Source of the DNA: Marinobacter halophilus
Lineage (GTDB): Bacteria > Pseudomonadota > Gammaproteobacteria > Pseudomonadales > Oleiphilaceae
NCBI RefSeq assembly: GCF_003007685.1
Contig: NZ_PXNN01000016.1
Span: 124,001-188,000 of the forward strand
Length of the DNA stretch: 64,000 nt
Reading direction: 5' to 3'
Positions within the stretch are counted from its first letter, which is position 1, and every line of letters starts with the position of its first letter. Shown here one piece after another: positions 53,402-62,319 of this stretch. A model generated the notes under the pieces. It was not told the DNA's origin and made no database searches. It saw only the letters and a list, made by a program, of their open reading frames with translations. A program made the position numbers and the translations under genes.

Positions 53402-54235
53402 TTACTGCAACAGTGCCATCGCCGCTTCCATCTGGGCGTTGAGGTCTTCTTCCTCGTTCATGTCGATAGTCGGATCAATACCCAGGCGCTCGAACGCGGG
53501 GATGCCGGTCCAGTCCATCTCGTTCCACGGGTGGTCGGTGCCGGTAATTAGCTGCAGGTTGGCAATCATGACCAGGTCGGCATAGTCTGCCGCAGGTACT
53601 TCGCGCTGGAAGTTGGCGTATTCCAGTGGCACGTTCTGTAGTTCTTTCGGGAAATCCCACTTTTTCAGAATCATGGCGCCAATGCGTGGATGCAAATGCT
53701 CAATCACGTTGTCGAGCATGATGCTGCTGATCTGGATATCCTGATCTTCGACATATCGCAAAATCGGCAACACGCCAATCAAGTGCACCAGGCCCGCCAG
53801 AGTGGCCTGGTCTGGTTTCAGCTTGGTGTAGTGCTGAGCCAATACGTGGCAGACGCCGGCCACTTCTGTGCTGGTCTGCCAGGTCGCCCGCAGACGTTTG
53901 TCCACCATGTCTGAGGTGGCCTGGAACATCTGTTCCATAGCCAGGCCCATGGCCAGATTGCTGGTGTAGGCCATGCCCAGGCGGCTGACCGCCATGTTCA
54001 GGTTTTCGATGGCCCGGCTGCCGCGAAACAGGGGGCTGTTGCACACCCGGATAATCCTGGCCGACAACGCGGTGTCGTTACTGATGACTTTGACCAGGTC
54101 CATGATCGCCGAGTCTTCCGATTCGGCAATATCTCTTACCTGAAGAGCGACTTCGGGCAGTGTCGGGAGCACCAGTTTGTCGTTTTCAATGGCCTCGGTC
54201 AGGTCCGACTTAATGGTTTCAACAATGTTTGCCAT
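53402..54235 (-). CDS. HDOD-domain signalling protein
   Basis: A 277-residue single-domain HDOD protein (LPTLPEVALQVRDIAESEDS near residue 25, VISNDTALSARIIRVCNSPLF near 50, and DQATLAGLVHLIGVLP near 147). HDOD proteins are catalytically degenerate HD relatives found in signalling and stress pathways. The ATG at 54235 has a GGAACG site; a TTG six bases upstream is less likely. No partner signalling gene is adjacent. Confidence 0.88.
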   Translation of the reverse strand: MANIVETIKSDLTEAIENDKLVLPTLPEVALQVRDIAESEDSAIMDLVKVISNDTALSARIIRVCNSPLFRGSRAIENLNMAVSRLGMAYTSNLAMGLAMEQMFQATSDMVDKRLRATWQTSTEVAGVCHVLAQHYTKLKPDQATLAGLVHLIGVLPILRYVEDQDIQISSIMLDNVIEHLHPRIGAMILKKWDFPKELQNVPLEYANFQREVPAADYADLVMIANLQLITGTDHPWNEMDWTGIPAFERLGIDPTIDMNEEEDLNAQMEAAMALLQ

Positions 54236-54337
54236 GATCAATAACGTTCCGCTTGTCTGGGTGCCCCTGTGAGGGACACTGGGTAAACCGGTATGTGGCT
54301 TAATTTATAGCAAATTTTACCTGTTTTGCCTGTCAAC

Positions 54338-55336
54338 TTATGTATCTGCCAGTGTGGTTGGCTCTCGTTCCGGTACCGGGTAGGGCAGGACCTGCAGTTC
54401 AAGTGTCACCTTATCGTCGCCCTCAAGTGCAAACGGACCCTGCTGGGCATCGTGGCGGATGACGGCGAGCAGTTCGCCGTGCTGGTTACCAGTAGCGACG
54501 GCATTAACGACTTCGCCTACGCTTTTGTTTTCGTTCAGCAGTCTGGTACCGGTTTCCGGCGCCGTGTCGGTGCCGCTGAAGCGAAGGCGAAACAGACTTT
54601 TCTTGAGCTGTCCCAGGAAATGCATTCTGGCGACAATTTCCTGTCCCGTGTAGCAGCCCTTCTTGAAGTGAACGCCTTGCAGGTGCTGAAGGTTCAGCAT
54701 CTGAGGAACATACGCTTCTGTGCTTTGGGGCGTGAGCCAGGGCACCCCTGCACGAATACTGGCCGTGTGCCAATGGTCCATCGACAACTCGGTCAGGTCA
54801 TCAGGCAGTGAGGGCGTACCGTCCAGTTGCCACCATTCGTATCGGGCGGTATGCAAGACGGTGTCCTCCAGACGAATCAGCACACCGGAGTCGGTTGCCA
54901 GGGTCTGCCCAACCTGATTCAGCGACCGGGCCTCTTCGCCGGCGCCGGCAATGGCGGCAGCTTCGCCCAGCAGGCCCACAATACGCGCTGAGGCAACGAT
55001 AGCCATCGTTGTGCCCCGGAACAGCATCAGATACTTGCGCAGATGATTCAGGGTGGCTTCGGCCTGGCCTGCGTCGAGATCCATAAGCAGATCCTGTTGG
55101 TCCCTGACCAGGCGTGTCAGGCAGTAGGTTCGGCCTTTCGGGTTGCAGGCAGCGGCGCGAAGTGACTGATTGGCGGTTACTTCATCCACGTGCTGGCTGA
55201 ACTGGCCCTGAACGAACTTGTCGGTGCCCGGGCCGCTGATACGAACGATGACCTGGTTGGCAAGCACGACATAACCGGTGCTTTCCGGATGAGTGTTTTG
55301 TGCGTGGATGTCTGGTTGGCTATCCTGTCTGTTCAT
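54338..55336 (-). CDS. ygfZ: Folate-dependent iron-sulfur assembly protein YgfZ
   Basis: A 332-residue GcvT-fold protein that aids repair or synthesis of Fe-S enzymes such as MiaB. The hallmark KGCYTGQEIVARMHF is near residue 228, with its essential cysteine. The rest is the GcvT-like barrel (VRISGPGTDKFVQGQFS near 32). The ATG has a GGAGA site. It lies on the same strand as ygfX and sdhE, as in E. coli. Confidence 0.94.
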   Translation of the reverse strand: MNRQDSQPDIHAQNTHPESTGYVVLANQVIVRISGPGTDKFVQGQFSQHVDEVTANQSLRAAACNPKGRTYCLTRLVRDQQDLLMDLDAGQAEATLNHLRKYLMLFRGTTMAIVASARIVGLLGEAAAIAGAGEEARSLNQVGQTLATDSGVLIRLEDTVLHTARYEWWQLDGTPSLPDDLTELSMDHWHTASIRAGVPWLTPQSTEAYVPQMLNLQHLQGVHFKKGCYTGQEIVARMHFLGQLKKSLFRLRFSGTDTAPETGTRLLNENKSVGEVVNAVATGNQHGELLAVIRHDAQQGPFALEGDDKVTLELQVLPYPVPEREPTTLADT

Positions 55337-55364
55337 GTTGGTCTCCGTGTGAGATCGATGGAGG

Positions 55365-55826
55365 TCAGGACGTGCCCGATGGCTGGCCGATACGCAGCCA
55401 CATGCGGAGGCGACGGAAGTCGGCCTCTGGAACGTTGGCCCTGAACGGCCCGGAATTGCCCGTTATCAGAACGACGATACCGTTGGATCTGGTGTCTTCA
55501 GGTTGTAGTCTCAAAACCAGAAAGGCAGCGCCAAGGCTGCTGGAGGTGCTGATACGGCAATGCAGTTCGCTGCCGTCTCGAAACTGGCATGTGACACCTG
55601 GGTGATCAAATCTGAGCGCGATGACGGCATTCGGACCCTGTAGCAGGCCGTGCTTCTGAAAACTGCGCCAGCCTAGCAGGCAAATGGGTGGCAGGAATGC
55701 CAGTAACAGGAGGGAACTTTCCATGGCCGCACCGGCGGCGAATGCGCCCAGCACAAGCCATGGCATGAGGGCCAGGCATCCGGTGATGCCCGAGGGTAAC
55801 AGGGTCAGGTTAATCCGGCTGGACAC
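55365..55826 (-). CDS. ygfX: YgfX/CptA-family membrane protein
   Basis: A 153-residue protein with two N-terminal helices (about residues 15-33 and 38-52) and a short cytoplasmic beta-rich domain ending [15 protein letters not shown]. This is the YgfX (CptA) family, reported as the toxin-like partner of SdhE/CptB in E. coli, though that role is disputed. The start is GTG and overlaps sdhE by 17 bases, so translation is coupled. Confidence 0.78.
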   Translation of the reverse strand: MSSRINLTLLPSGITGCLALMPWLVLGAFAAGAAMESSLLLLAFLPPICLLGWRSFQKHGLLQGPNAVIALRFDHPGVTCQFRDGSELHCRISTSSSLGAAFLVLRLQPEDTRSNGIVVLITGNSGPFRANVPEADFRRLRMWLRIGQPSGTS

Positions 55827-56082
55827 GGTTCAGAATCAACTCAACCATGCGCTGAAGGTCCGGGTCTTCCGGCCGGCTTCTCTGCATAAACCACTCGAAC
55901 ATGTCGGAGTCTTCGCAGCTCAGCAGCTTCTGATAACGAGCCTGGTCCTCGCGGTCCAGGCCCCGATAGGCCTCCTCCAGGAAAGGCAGCAACAGCACGT
56001 CCAGCTCCAGCATGCCGCGGCGGCTGTGCCACCAAAGGCGGCGGAATTGGGTTTCGTCGTTTACAGCGTTGGTCTCTGGCAT
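55810..56082 (-). CDS. sdhE: FAD assembly factor SdhE
   Basis: A 90-residue helical protein that assists covalent flavin attachment to succinate dehydrogenase and fumarate reductase. The conserved [14 protein letters not shown] is near residue 21 (RGxxE contact motif), and a second conserved region is [14 protein letters not shown] near 53. It precedes ygfX and ygfZ and follows nadB, another flavoprotein, although NadB binds FAD non-covalently. Confidence 0.93.
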   Translation of the reverse strand: MPETNAVNDETQFRRLWWHSRRGMLELDVLLLPFLEEAYRGLDREDQARYQKLLSCEDSDMFEWFMQRSRPEDPDLQRMVELILNRVQPD

Positions 56083-56118
56083 AGCGTGATTCGCCTTGAA
56101 AAGGTTAGTACCTCCCGG

Positions 56119-57747
56119 TCAGGGAGACGGAGTGCGATAGGTTGTAGGTACCAGTATGGTGTCCTGCGCATCGTGCATCAGGCCCGGGTAGTCCAGTGTG
56201 TAGTGCAGGCCTCGACTTTCTTTGCGTTGCAATGCCGAGCAGATGATCAGATCGGCTACCGACACCAGGTTGCGCAGCTCGATCAGGTCATTGGTAACCC
56301 GATAATTGCTGTAAAACTCGCCAATTTCCCGTGACAGCAGGTCCGCCCGGTGCTTGGCTCGCTGCAGTCGCTTGGTGGTACGTACAATGCCGACATAGTC
56401 CCACATGAAGTGGCGCAATTCATCCCAGTTGTGCGAAATGACGACGTCTTCATCAGAATCCCTGACCTGGCTTTCATCCCAGTCCGGCGCGGGTGGCGGT
56501 GGCGGAATGTCAGCCTCACGGCGAGCGATGTCCTGAGCAGCCGCGCGGCCATAAACCAGACATTCCAGCAGAGAGTTGCTGGCCATGCGGTTAGCGCCGT
56601 GCAGGCCGGTGAAAGCGGCTTCGCCAACGGCGTACAGCTGATTGATGTCGGTTCTGGCTCGCTCATCGCTGACGATGCCGCCACAGGTGTAATGGGCCGC
56701 AGGCACAACCGGAATCGGTTCGCGGGTGATGTCGATACCGAACTCCAGGCATTTCTCGTAAATGGTCGGGAAATGATGTTTGATGAAGTCGCTTGGTTTA
56801 TGACTGATGTCGAGATACAAATGATCAGCCCCCAGGCGCTTCATTTCATGGTCAATGGCGCGGGCCACGATGTCTCGGGGGGCCAGTTCAGCGCGTTCGT
56901 CGAAGCGATCCATAAATCGGCTGCCATCGGGCAACTTGAGCAGGCCACCTTCGCCGCGCACCGCTTCGGTAATCAGAAACGACTTGGCGTGGGGGTGGTA
57001 CAGGCAGGTGGGGTGGAACTGGTTGAACTCCATATTGGCCACCCGGCAGCCGGCTCGCCAGGCCATGGCAATGCCGTCGCCGGAGGCACCGTCCGGGTTG
57101 GTGGTGTAGCGATAAGCCTTGGATGCACCGCCGGTAGCAAGCACGGTAAACCGGGCCCGGAACAGCTCAACATGGTTGTCCTCGAGATTGAGGATGTAAG
57201 CACCGACACACCGGTTGCCCGGCAGCGCCAGTTTCCGGTTTGTGATGACGTCGACGGCAACCCGTCCTGATTTCAGGTCAATATTCGGACGGGCGATGGC
57301 CTGACTGGTCAGGGTCGTTGAGACTGCGTGACCGGTGGCGTCAGCCGCGTGAATGATGCGTCGATGGCTGTGACCGCCTTCGCGGGTCAGATGGTAGTGC
57401 TCGTTGTCTTCTTGCCGTGTGAAGGCCACGCCGGAGGCAATCAGCCACTCAATGCTTTCTTTGCTATGTTCCACGGTGAAACGCACCGCGTCCTCATGGC
57501 ACAGCCCGCCACCGGCGCTTAGGGTATCCTGAATGTGGTTTTCAACGGAGTCGGTGTCGTCCAGCACAGCGGCGATGCCGCCCTGAGCCCAGAGTGTGGC
57601 GCCGGAGCTGATTTCCGCTTTGCTGATCACACACACTCGCAGATGTTCAGGCAAGTTCAAAGCAACTGTGAGGCCGGCAGCGCCGCTGCCGATAATCAGG
57701 ACATCGTATTCGTAGGATTGTGGCATTGAGTCGGTATCGCGGGCCAT
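56119..57747 (-). CDS. nadB: L-aspartate oxidase
   Basis: A 542-residue FAD enzyme that oxidises aspartate to iminoaspartate, the first step of de novo NAD synthesis. The FAD fold is [17 protein letters not shown] near residue 16, the fumarate-reductase-like [11 protein letters not shown] near 247, YTCGGI near 357, and [23 protein letters not shown] near 377. Two in-frame ATGs, 57747 and 57726, both lack a clear ribosome binding site. It is divergent from rpoE, the E. coli arrangement. Confidence 0.95.
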   Translation of the reverse strand: MARDTDSMPQSYEYDVLIIGSGAAGLTVALNLPEHLRVCVISKAEISSGATLWAQGGIAAVLDDTDSVENHIQDTLSAGGGLCHEDAVRFTVEHSKESIEWLIASGVAFTRQEDNEHYHLTREGGHSHRRIIHAADATGHAVSTTLTSQAIARPNIDLKSGRVAVDVITNRKLALPGNRCVGAYILNLEDNHVELFRARFTVLATGGASKAYRYTTNPDGASGDGIAMAWRAGCRVANMEFNQFHPTCLYHPHAKSFLITEAVRGEGGLLKLPDGSRFMDRFDERAELAPRDIVARAIDHEMKRLGADHLYLDISHKPSDFIKHHFPTIYEKCLEFGIDITREPIPVVPAAHYTCGGIVSDERARTDINQLYAVGEAAFTGLHGANRMASNSLLECLVYGRAAAQDIARREADIPPPPPAPDWDESQVRDSDEDVVISHNWDELRHFMWDYVGIVRTTKRLQRAKHRADLLSREIGEFYSNYRVTNDLIELRNLVSVADLIICSALQRKESRGLHYTLDYPGLMHDAQDTILVPTTYRTPSP

Positions 57748-57763
57748 AATGTGGAAGTGTATT

Positions 57764-57790
57764 GAACTAAACTTTTCGCCTGCTGTCTAT
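57764..57790 (+). promoter_or_regulatory. Candidate sigma-E-type promoter of rpoE
   Basis: GAACTA, then 16 bases, then TCTAT resembles the extracytoplasmic sigma GAACTT-N16-TCTGA promoter. It would give rpoE a leader of about 70 bases and autoregulation, as in E. coli and Pseudomonas. The -10 match is only partial. Confidence 0.5.
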
Positions 57791-57864
57791 TTGGCCTGAC
57801 GGACGAGTCACCTGCTGGTTGCTGTCCCGAACGTGGGTTCATGAACGAACGCCGGAAGAGCCGA

Positions 57865-58551
57865 ATGACACAAGCGCATCTCATCAAGGCCGCTCAGCCG
57901 GCCAAAAAGACAGGACATTCTGTTACTTCGTCCATGACTCCTGATAATGACTGGAAACCGGGTGAGCAGGCCGACAGCCAGACGGATCTGCAATTGGTGC
58001 GCAAAGTTCGCAATGGCGAGCGCGCGGCCTTTGACCTTCTGGTGGTCAAATATCAGTCCCGGGTAGCGTCAATCATCAGCCGATACGTTTACGACAGCCA
58101 GGAAGTAATGGACTTGAGTCAGGAAACCTTCATCAAGGCGTTCCGGGCGATCGATCGGTTTCGTGGTGACAGTGCCTTTTACACCTGGCTTTACCGGATT
58201 GCCGTTAACACCGCCAAGAACTTTCTTGAGGCCCGTAGTCGCCGACCTCAGGGCTCGGCGGATGTGGCCGATGCCGAAAATTTTGATGATGGCAGTCGGC
58301 TTCGCGATGTGGCCTCACCAGAGCGATTGTTGCAGCGAGATCAGCTGCAAAAAGCTTTGTCGGTAGCGATATCCGCACTACCAGAGGAACTTCGCTCCGC
58401 ATTTTTGCTCAGGGAATACGACGGTTTGAGCTACGAGGATATCGCCCGGATTCTCGAGTGTCCGATCGGGACAGTTAGGTCCCGGATTTTCAGGGCTCGG
58501 GATGCGGTGGACCGCCAGTTGGGTCCCTTGCTTAATCATTCAGTGACGTAA
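57865..58551 (+). CDS. rpoE: Extracytoplasmic-stress sigma factor RpoE/AlgU
   Basis: Sigma-70 family ECF factor. Region 2 has AFDLLVVKYQSRVASIISRYV and FRGDSAFYTWLYRIAVNTAKN, and region 4 has LPEELRSAFLLREYDGLSYEDIA and CPIGTVRSRIFRARDAVD. The core resembles AlgU closely. The start is uncertain: the ATG at 57865 has a GGAAGAG site but gives 228 residues, about 25-35 more than usual; an ATG at 57934 would give typical length but lacks a ribosome binding site. The N-terminal extension is polar and may be dispensable. Confidence 0.93.
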   Translation: MTQAHLIKAAQPAKKTGHSVTSSMTPDNDWKPGEQADSQTDLQLVRKVRNGERAAFDLLVVKYQSRVASIISRYVYDSQEVMDLSQETFIKAFRAIDRFRGDSAFYTWLYRIAVNTAKNFLEARSRRPQGSADVADAENFDDGSRLRDVASPERLLQRDQLQKALSVAISALPEELRSAFLLREYDGLSYEDIARILECPIGTVRSRIFRARDAVDRQLGPLLNHSVT

Positions 58552-58566
58552 ATGAGGTTGCATCCG

Positions 58567-59130
58567 ATGGATGAACGTCTCAGAGAAACCCTATCAGCCA
58601 TGATGGACGACGAAGCCGATGAACTGTCTGTTCGTCGACTGCTGTCCCATGGCGATCAGGATGAAGTCAGAGGGCAGTGGCAACGTTGGCAGCAGGTTCG
58701 TGATCTGATGCATGAGAATCACGGCCCGGCCGATTCTGTCGATGTTGCCGTGGCGGTGCGCGAGGCCCTTGATGGACACGCCCGCCCCGAACTGCCCGGC
58801 GATAATGTTAAGGCATCGGCTGGTTCCCATTGGCGATGGCCGGTCGCCGCGATGGTGGTGATGGCTTTGGTGGTTGGTTTCGGAGCCGGTGCCGGTTGGG
58901 ATTCGCAAACGGTTGAGCCATCCGCATCGATTGCGATGACGGAGCCCGTCGATGACCAGGCCTTTGCGCTGTCGGCGTCGGTCGAGGAAGTCGCATTACA
59001 GGGGCTGGATGAAGAGCAACTACAGCAAATGCGTCAGTATTTGCTCGAGCACGCTCAGCATAACAGTGTTGGCGCCGGCCGCGGCTCTGTGGGATACGCC
59101 CGGCTGGTCAGCGCCAGCGGTGGTTACTGA
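58567..59130 (+). CDS. rseA: Anti-sigma-E factor RseA (MucA type)
   Basis: A 187-residue single-pass membrane protein. The N-terminal cytoplasmic anti-sigma domain (MDERLRETLSAMMDDEADEL) binds RpoE, the membrane helix is around residues 90-108 (WPVAAMVVMALVVGFGAG), and the periplasmic tail would be cleaved by site-1 and site-2 proteases under envelope stress. The ATG at 58567 has a TGAGG site; one at 58552 abuts the rpoE stop but lacks one. Confidence 0.9.
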   Translation: MDERLRETLSAMMDDEADELSVRRLLSHGDQDEVRGQWQRWQQVRDLMHENHGPADSVDVAVAVREALDGHARPELPGDNVKASAGSHWRWPVAAMVVMALVVGFGAGAGWDSQTVEPSASIAMTEPVDDQAFALSASVEEVALQGLDEEQLQQMRQYLLEHAQHNSVGAGRGSVGYARLVSASGGY

Positions 59131-59146
59131 GCTTGGGGGTTAAGTG

Positions 59147-60196
59147 ATGAGGTTTTCGGTGAGCAGTGCAGTCGTCAGTGTCAGGCAGGCTCTGGCGGGC
59201 CTTTTGCTGGGACTGCTGGCGCTGTCGGTTCACGCGCAACCTTCCGCTGAGGACGCTTCCCGGGGCGCCAGTGACAGTGCGACGGCGATGGCCTGGCTGG
59301 AACGCCTGGGTCCCGCGTTGAATATGACTTCGTATCGCGGTGTGTTTGTCTACGCCCGTGGCGATCGCGTGCATTCCATGCAAATTGCCCATCGTTTTCG
59401 GAATGACCAGGTAGAGGAACGTCTGGTCATGCAGGATGGCGGCAGCGGCGAATTTGTCCGAAAAGGCATGAACGTCGTTTGTGTGTTGCCGGATCGCGGC
59501 CGCATACGGCTGGACGAGGTGATACCGTCCGGTCCGTTTGCGGAGACGTTTACCAGTCAGCTGATGCCGTTCGGCGACTGGTATCATCCGCAACTGGTGG
59601 GCGAGGATCGGGTAGCCGGCTACGACGTCATAACCATTGCATTGACTGCTCGGGATAAGGACCGCTACAGCCATCGGTTGTGGCTTGAAAAAGACTCCGG
59701 TTTGTTGGTCAAGAGCCATGTGCGCGATGCTGACGGCGAAGTACTGGAGCATTTTCAGTTTGTCAGCCTCGAGATTACCGATGACATTGCCGATGAAGAG
59801 CTGGAAGTTCAGACCCAAGGACATGAAATTACCCGGATATTGCCGGCAAACAACCCCAAACAATCGACGGTCAACCGGATGAATGGCTGGACGCTCAACT
59901 GGCGGCCGGAAGGATTTGCCCCGGCCGCGTCTCCCAGCTCAGGCAAAGGCAAAGCGGTAGCTTTTTCCGATGGTCTGGCTACTTTTTCGGTGTTCGTTGA
60001 GCCTGTCGGCAGTTTGAAAATGCCGACAGGTGCCTCTCGCGTAGGCGCGACCACTATTTACCTTCGTGAGATGTCTGTAGCGGAACGGCCGTTCCTGGTG
60101 GCTGTTGTTGGTGAAATCCCCCCCCGCACAGCACGCAAGGTAGCGGATGCGGTAGAAATTGATGATGTTCTGGCGCTGGAGTTGTCAGGGCAATGA
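59147..60196 (+). CDS. rseB: Sigma-E regulatory protein RseB/MucB
   Basis: A 349-residue periplasmic protein that binds RseA and shields it from site-1 protease. The signal peptide (ALAGLLLGLLALSVHAQ) precedes a LolA-like N-terminal domain (LNMTSYRGVFVYARGDRVHSM) and the smaller C-terminal domain (FSVFVEPVGSLKMPTGASRVG). The ATG at 59147 has a GGGGG site. It overlaps rseC in an ATGA junction. Confidence 0.93.
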   Translation: MRFSVSSAVVSVRQALAGLLLGLLALSVHAQPSAEDASRGASDSATAMAWLERLGPALNMTSYRGVFVYARGDRVHSMQIAHRFRNDQVEERLVMQDGGSGEFVRKGMNVVCVLPDRGRIRLDEVIPSGPFAETFTSQLMPFGDWYHPQLVGEDRVAGYDVITIALTARDKDRYSHRLWLEKDSGLLVKSHVRDADGEVLEHFQFVSLEITDDIADEELEVQTQGHEITRILPANNPKQSTVNRMNGWTLNWRPEGFAPAASPSSGKGKAVAFSDGLATFSVFVEPVGSLKMPTGASRVGATTIYLREMSVAERPFLVAVVGEIPPRTARKVADAVEIDDVLALELSGQ

Positions 60197-60642
60197 TTAC
60201 CGAAACCGGTAAAGTGGTGGCTTTGAAGGATGACAATGCGTGGGTGCAAACTATTCGCGCCAGTGCCTGTCAGAGCTGTTCTGCCCGGTCCGGTTGTGGT
60301 CAGCGAGCGCTGGCAAAAGTGTCCGGGGGGCGCGCCAACCAGGTGCTGGTCGCCAATACAGCGGGCGCCAAGGTTGGTGATGAAGTGCTAATTGGTATCG
60401 ACGAGCAGTCTTTGCTGACTGCCTCGCTGGCCGTTTACGGCCTTCCCCTCGTACTTATGGTAGTGGCAAGTATCGCCAGTCATCGCTGGTTTGGCGGTAC
60501 CGACGCTGTGGCCATCTCAGGGGCACTGGTCGGTCTGGGTCTCGGGTTTTGGTGGGCACGACGTTGGCAATCCGGCAAAGGAGACCGTTACCGGCCGCGG
60601 ATGTTGAGAGTGAACTCCAGCTATTCCGTTACGTGTCTTTGA
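60193..60642 (+). CDS. rseC: SoxR-reducing/sigma-E regulatory protein RseC
   Basis: A 149-residue inner-membrane protein of the RseC/MucC family. The N-terminal cysteine cluster ASACQSCSARSGCGQRAL near 24 could hold a metal or Fe-S cluster; two membrane helices follow around residues 78-95 and 103-118. RseC modulates sigma-E or, in other bacteria, the SoxR-reducing complex. It begins within the rseB stop. Confidence 0.88.
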   Translation: MITETGKVVALKDDNAWVQTIRASACQSCSARSGCGQRALAKVSGGRANQVLVANTAGAKVGDEVLIGIDEQSLLTASLAVYGLPLVLMVVASIASHRWFGGTDAVAISGALVGLGLGFWWARRWQSGKGDRYRPRMLRVNSSYSVTCL

Positions 60643-60725
60643 GCCCTACCGTTTGGTAAGTTGAAAAACGGTGGTCTGATCCCAAAATCACCGCTTGATG
60701 TCAAGCAAAAGCAGGGGAACTCCAC

Positions 60726-62204
60726 ATGTCGAGAATAAATGCAGCGGTCATCCGGGTTGCTCCGGCTCAGCAAACCGGGAAGTGCTGGGCTGCTCTGTTG
60801 CTGGTGTCTGTCCTGGTGTCCGTGTTCTGGAGCCAGTCCGTTCAGGCGCGCGGATTGCCAGACTTTACCGAGTTGGTCGAAGAAAACTCCAGTGCCGTCG
60901 TTAACATCAGCACCACCAGTGAGCCCACCAGCGAGGGCTCGCGCTTCCAGGGCCTGCCGTTTGATGAGCGACAGCTGGAACAATTACCGCCGTTTCTTCA
61001 GGATTTTTTCAGTGGTCCCCAGTCTCCGTTTGGTGAATCTCCCCGGCAGCTGCAGCCTCAGCGATCCATGGGTTCTGGCTTTATTGTTTCCACCGACGGC
61101 TATGTACTGACCAATAATCACGTTGTCGAAGGCGCTGATGAGGTCATCGTAAGGTTGAACGACCGTCGGGAATTTCAGGCCACCATCGTCGGCACGGACC
61201 CCCGTTCAGACATGGCCGTGCTGAAGATCGAAAATGCCGAAGACCTGCCGGTTGTGAAGGTGGGTAGTTCCCGCGATCTGAGGGTGGGGGAATGGGTTTT
61301 TGCCATTGGCTCGCCGTTCGGATTTGATTACACCGTCACCGCCGGCATTGTCAGTGCGCTGGGGCGGTCATTGCCTTCCGAGAACTATGTTCCGTTCATC
61401 CAGACCGATGTTGCAATCAACCCGGGAAACTCCGGTGGCCCTTTGTTCAACCTTGACGGCGATGTGGTGGGTATCAACTCCCAGATATACACGCGCTCCG
61501 GTGGTTTCATGGGGGTTTCCTTCGCGATTCCGATCGATGATGCGATGAATGTCTTCAAGCAGCTTCGCGATAAAGGCAGCGTGGCCAGAGGCTGGTTGGG
61601 CGTTCTGATTCAGGAAGTCAATCGGGATCTCGCGGAATCTTTCGGGCTCAAACGCCCAAGAGGCGCCTTGATTGCGGAAGTGATGCAGGGTTCACCAGCG
61701 CAACAGGGCGGACTGCAGTCTGGCGATATTGTGCTTGAGTACAACAGTGATCCGGTTAGGTTGTCGTCGGATCTGCCGCCGCTGGTCGGAAGAACGCCAG
61801 TGGGCGAGTCGGCTCGTTTAACGGTATTGCGCGGTGGCCGGGAGGTCAGCCTGGATGTAACCATCGGACGTTTGCCGGAAGACGGTGAGGCAGAGTCTGC
61901 GCCAGAGGTGGGTGACAGCGGCGCACCGCCCCAGGATTCGCTGGGACTGGCTGTAGAACCCCTGACCTCTGACATGGCCAGTGCCGCCGGAGTCCAGGGT
62001 GGGGTTCTGGTTACTCGCACCGGGCCGGGGCCGGCAGCCGAAGCAGGGATTCGGCCACAGGATATAATTACCGAAATCAATCGCGACCAAGTGCGCTCGG
62101 TGGAAGATTTCAGGAAGGCGACAGGCAAGCTGCCATCCAACCGTGCAGTATCGGTCAGAATTGTCCGCCAGGGACGTGCCATCTACCTGGTCATGAAGCC
62201 CTGA
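60726..62204 (+). CDS. mucD: Periplasmic serine protease MucD (DegP/HtrA family)
   Basis: A 492-residue HtrA protease. The N-terminal signal segment (LLLVSVLVSVFWSQSVQARG) precedes a trypsin-like domain with His in TNNHVVEGADE, Asp in DPRSDMAVLK, and Ser in NPGNSGGPLFNLDG, followed by two PDZ domains (near 280-375 and 400-480). It degrades misfolded envelope proteins and dampens sigma-E signalling. It has a GGGGAA site and is separated from rseC by 83 bases with no clear promoter of its own. Confidence 0.95.
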   Translation: MSRINAAVIRVAPAQQTGKCWAALLLVSVLVSVFWSQSVQARGLPDFTELVEENSSAVVNISTTSEPTSEGSRFQGLPFDERQLEQLPPFLQDFFSGPQSPFGESPRQLQPQRSMGSGFIVSTDGYVLTNNHVVEGADEVIVRLNDRREFQATIVGTDPRSDMAVLKIENAEDLPVVKVGSSRDLRVGEWVFAIGSPFGFDYTVTAGIVSALGRSLPSENYVPFIQTDVAINPGNSGGPLFNLDGDVVGINSQIYTRSGGFMGVSFAIPIDDAMNVFKQLRDKGSVARGWLGVLIQEVNRDLAESFGLKRPRGALIAEVMQGSPAQQGGLQSGDIVLEYNSDPVRLSSDLPPLVGRTPVGESARLTVLRGGREVSLDVTIGRLPEDGEAESAPEVGDSGAPPQDSLGLAVEPLTSDMASAAGVQGGVLVTRTGPGPAAEAGIRPQDIITEINRDQVRSVEDFRKATGKLPSNRAVSVRIVRQGRAIYLVMKP

Positions 62205-62227
62205 ACTCAGTGACAGTGCCGAGTTTG

Positions 62228-62266
62228 AAGCCCCTGGTACCTGTGACGACATGCCCGGGGGCTTTT
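62228..62266 (+). terminator. Likely terminator after mucD
   Basis: AGCCCCTGG pairs with CCCGGGGGCT (one T:G pair) around a loop of about 16 bases and is followed by four T residues. The operon probably ends here. Confidence 0.7.
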
Positions 62267-62319
62267 GCTATACTCGTTGAAATTTACAATAACCATGGGT
62301 CATGGAACGGACCGTAGCG

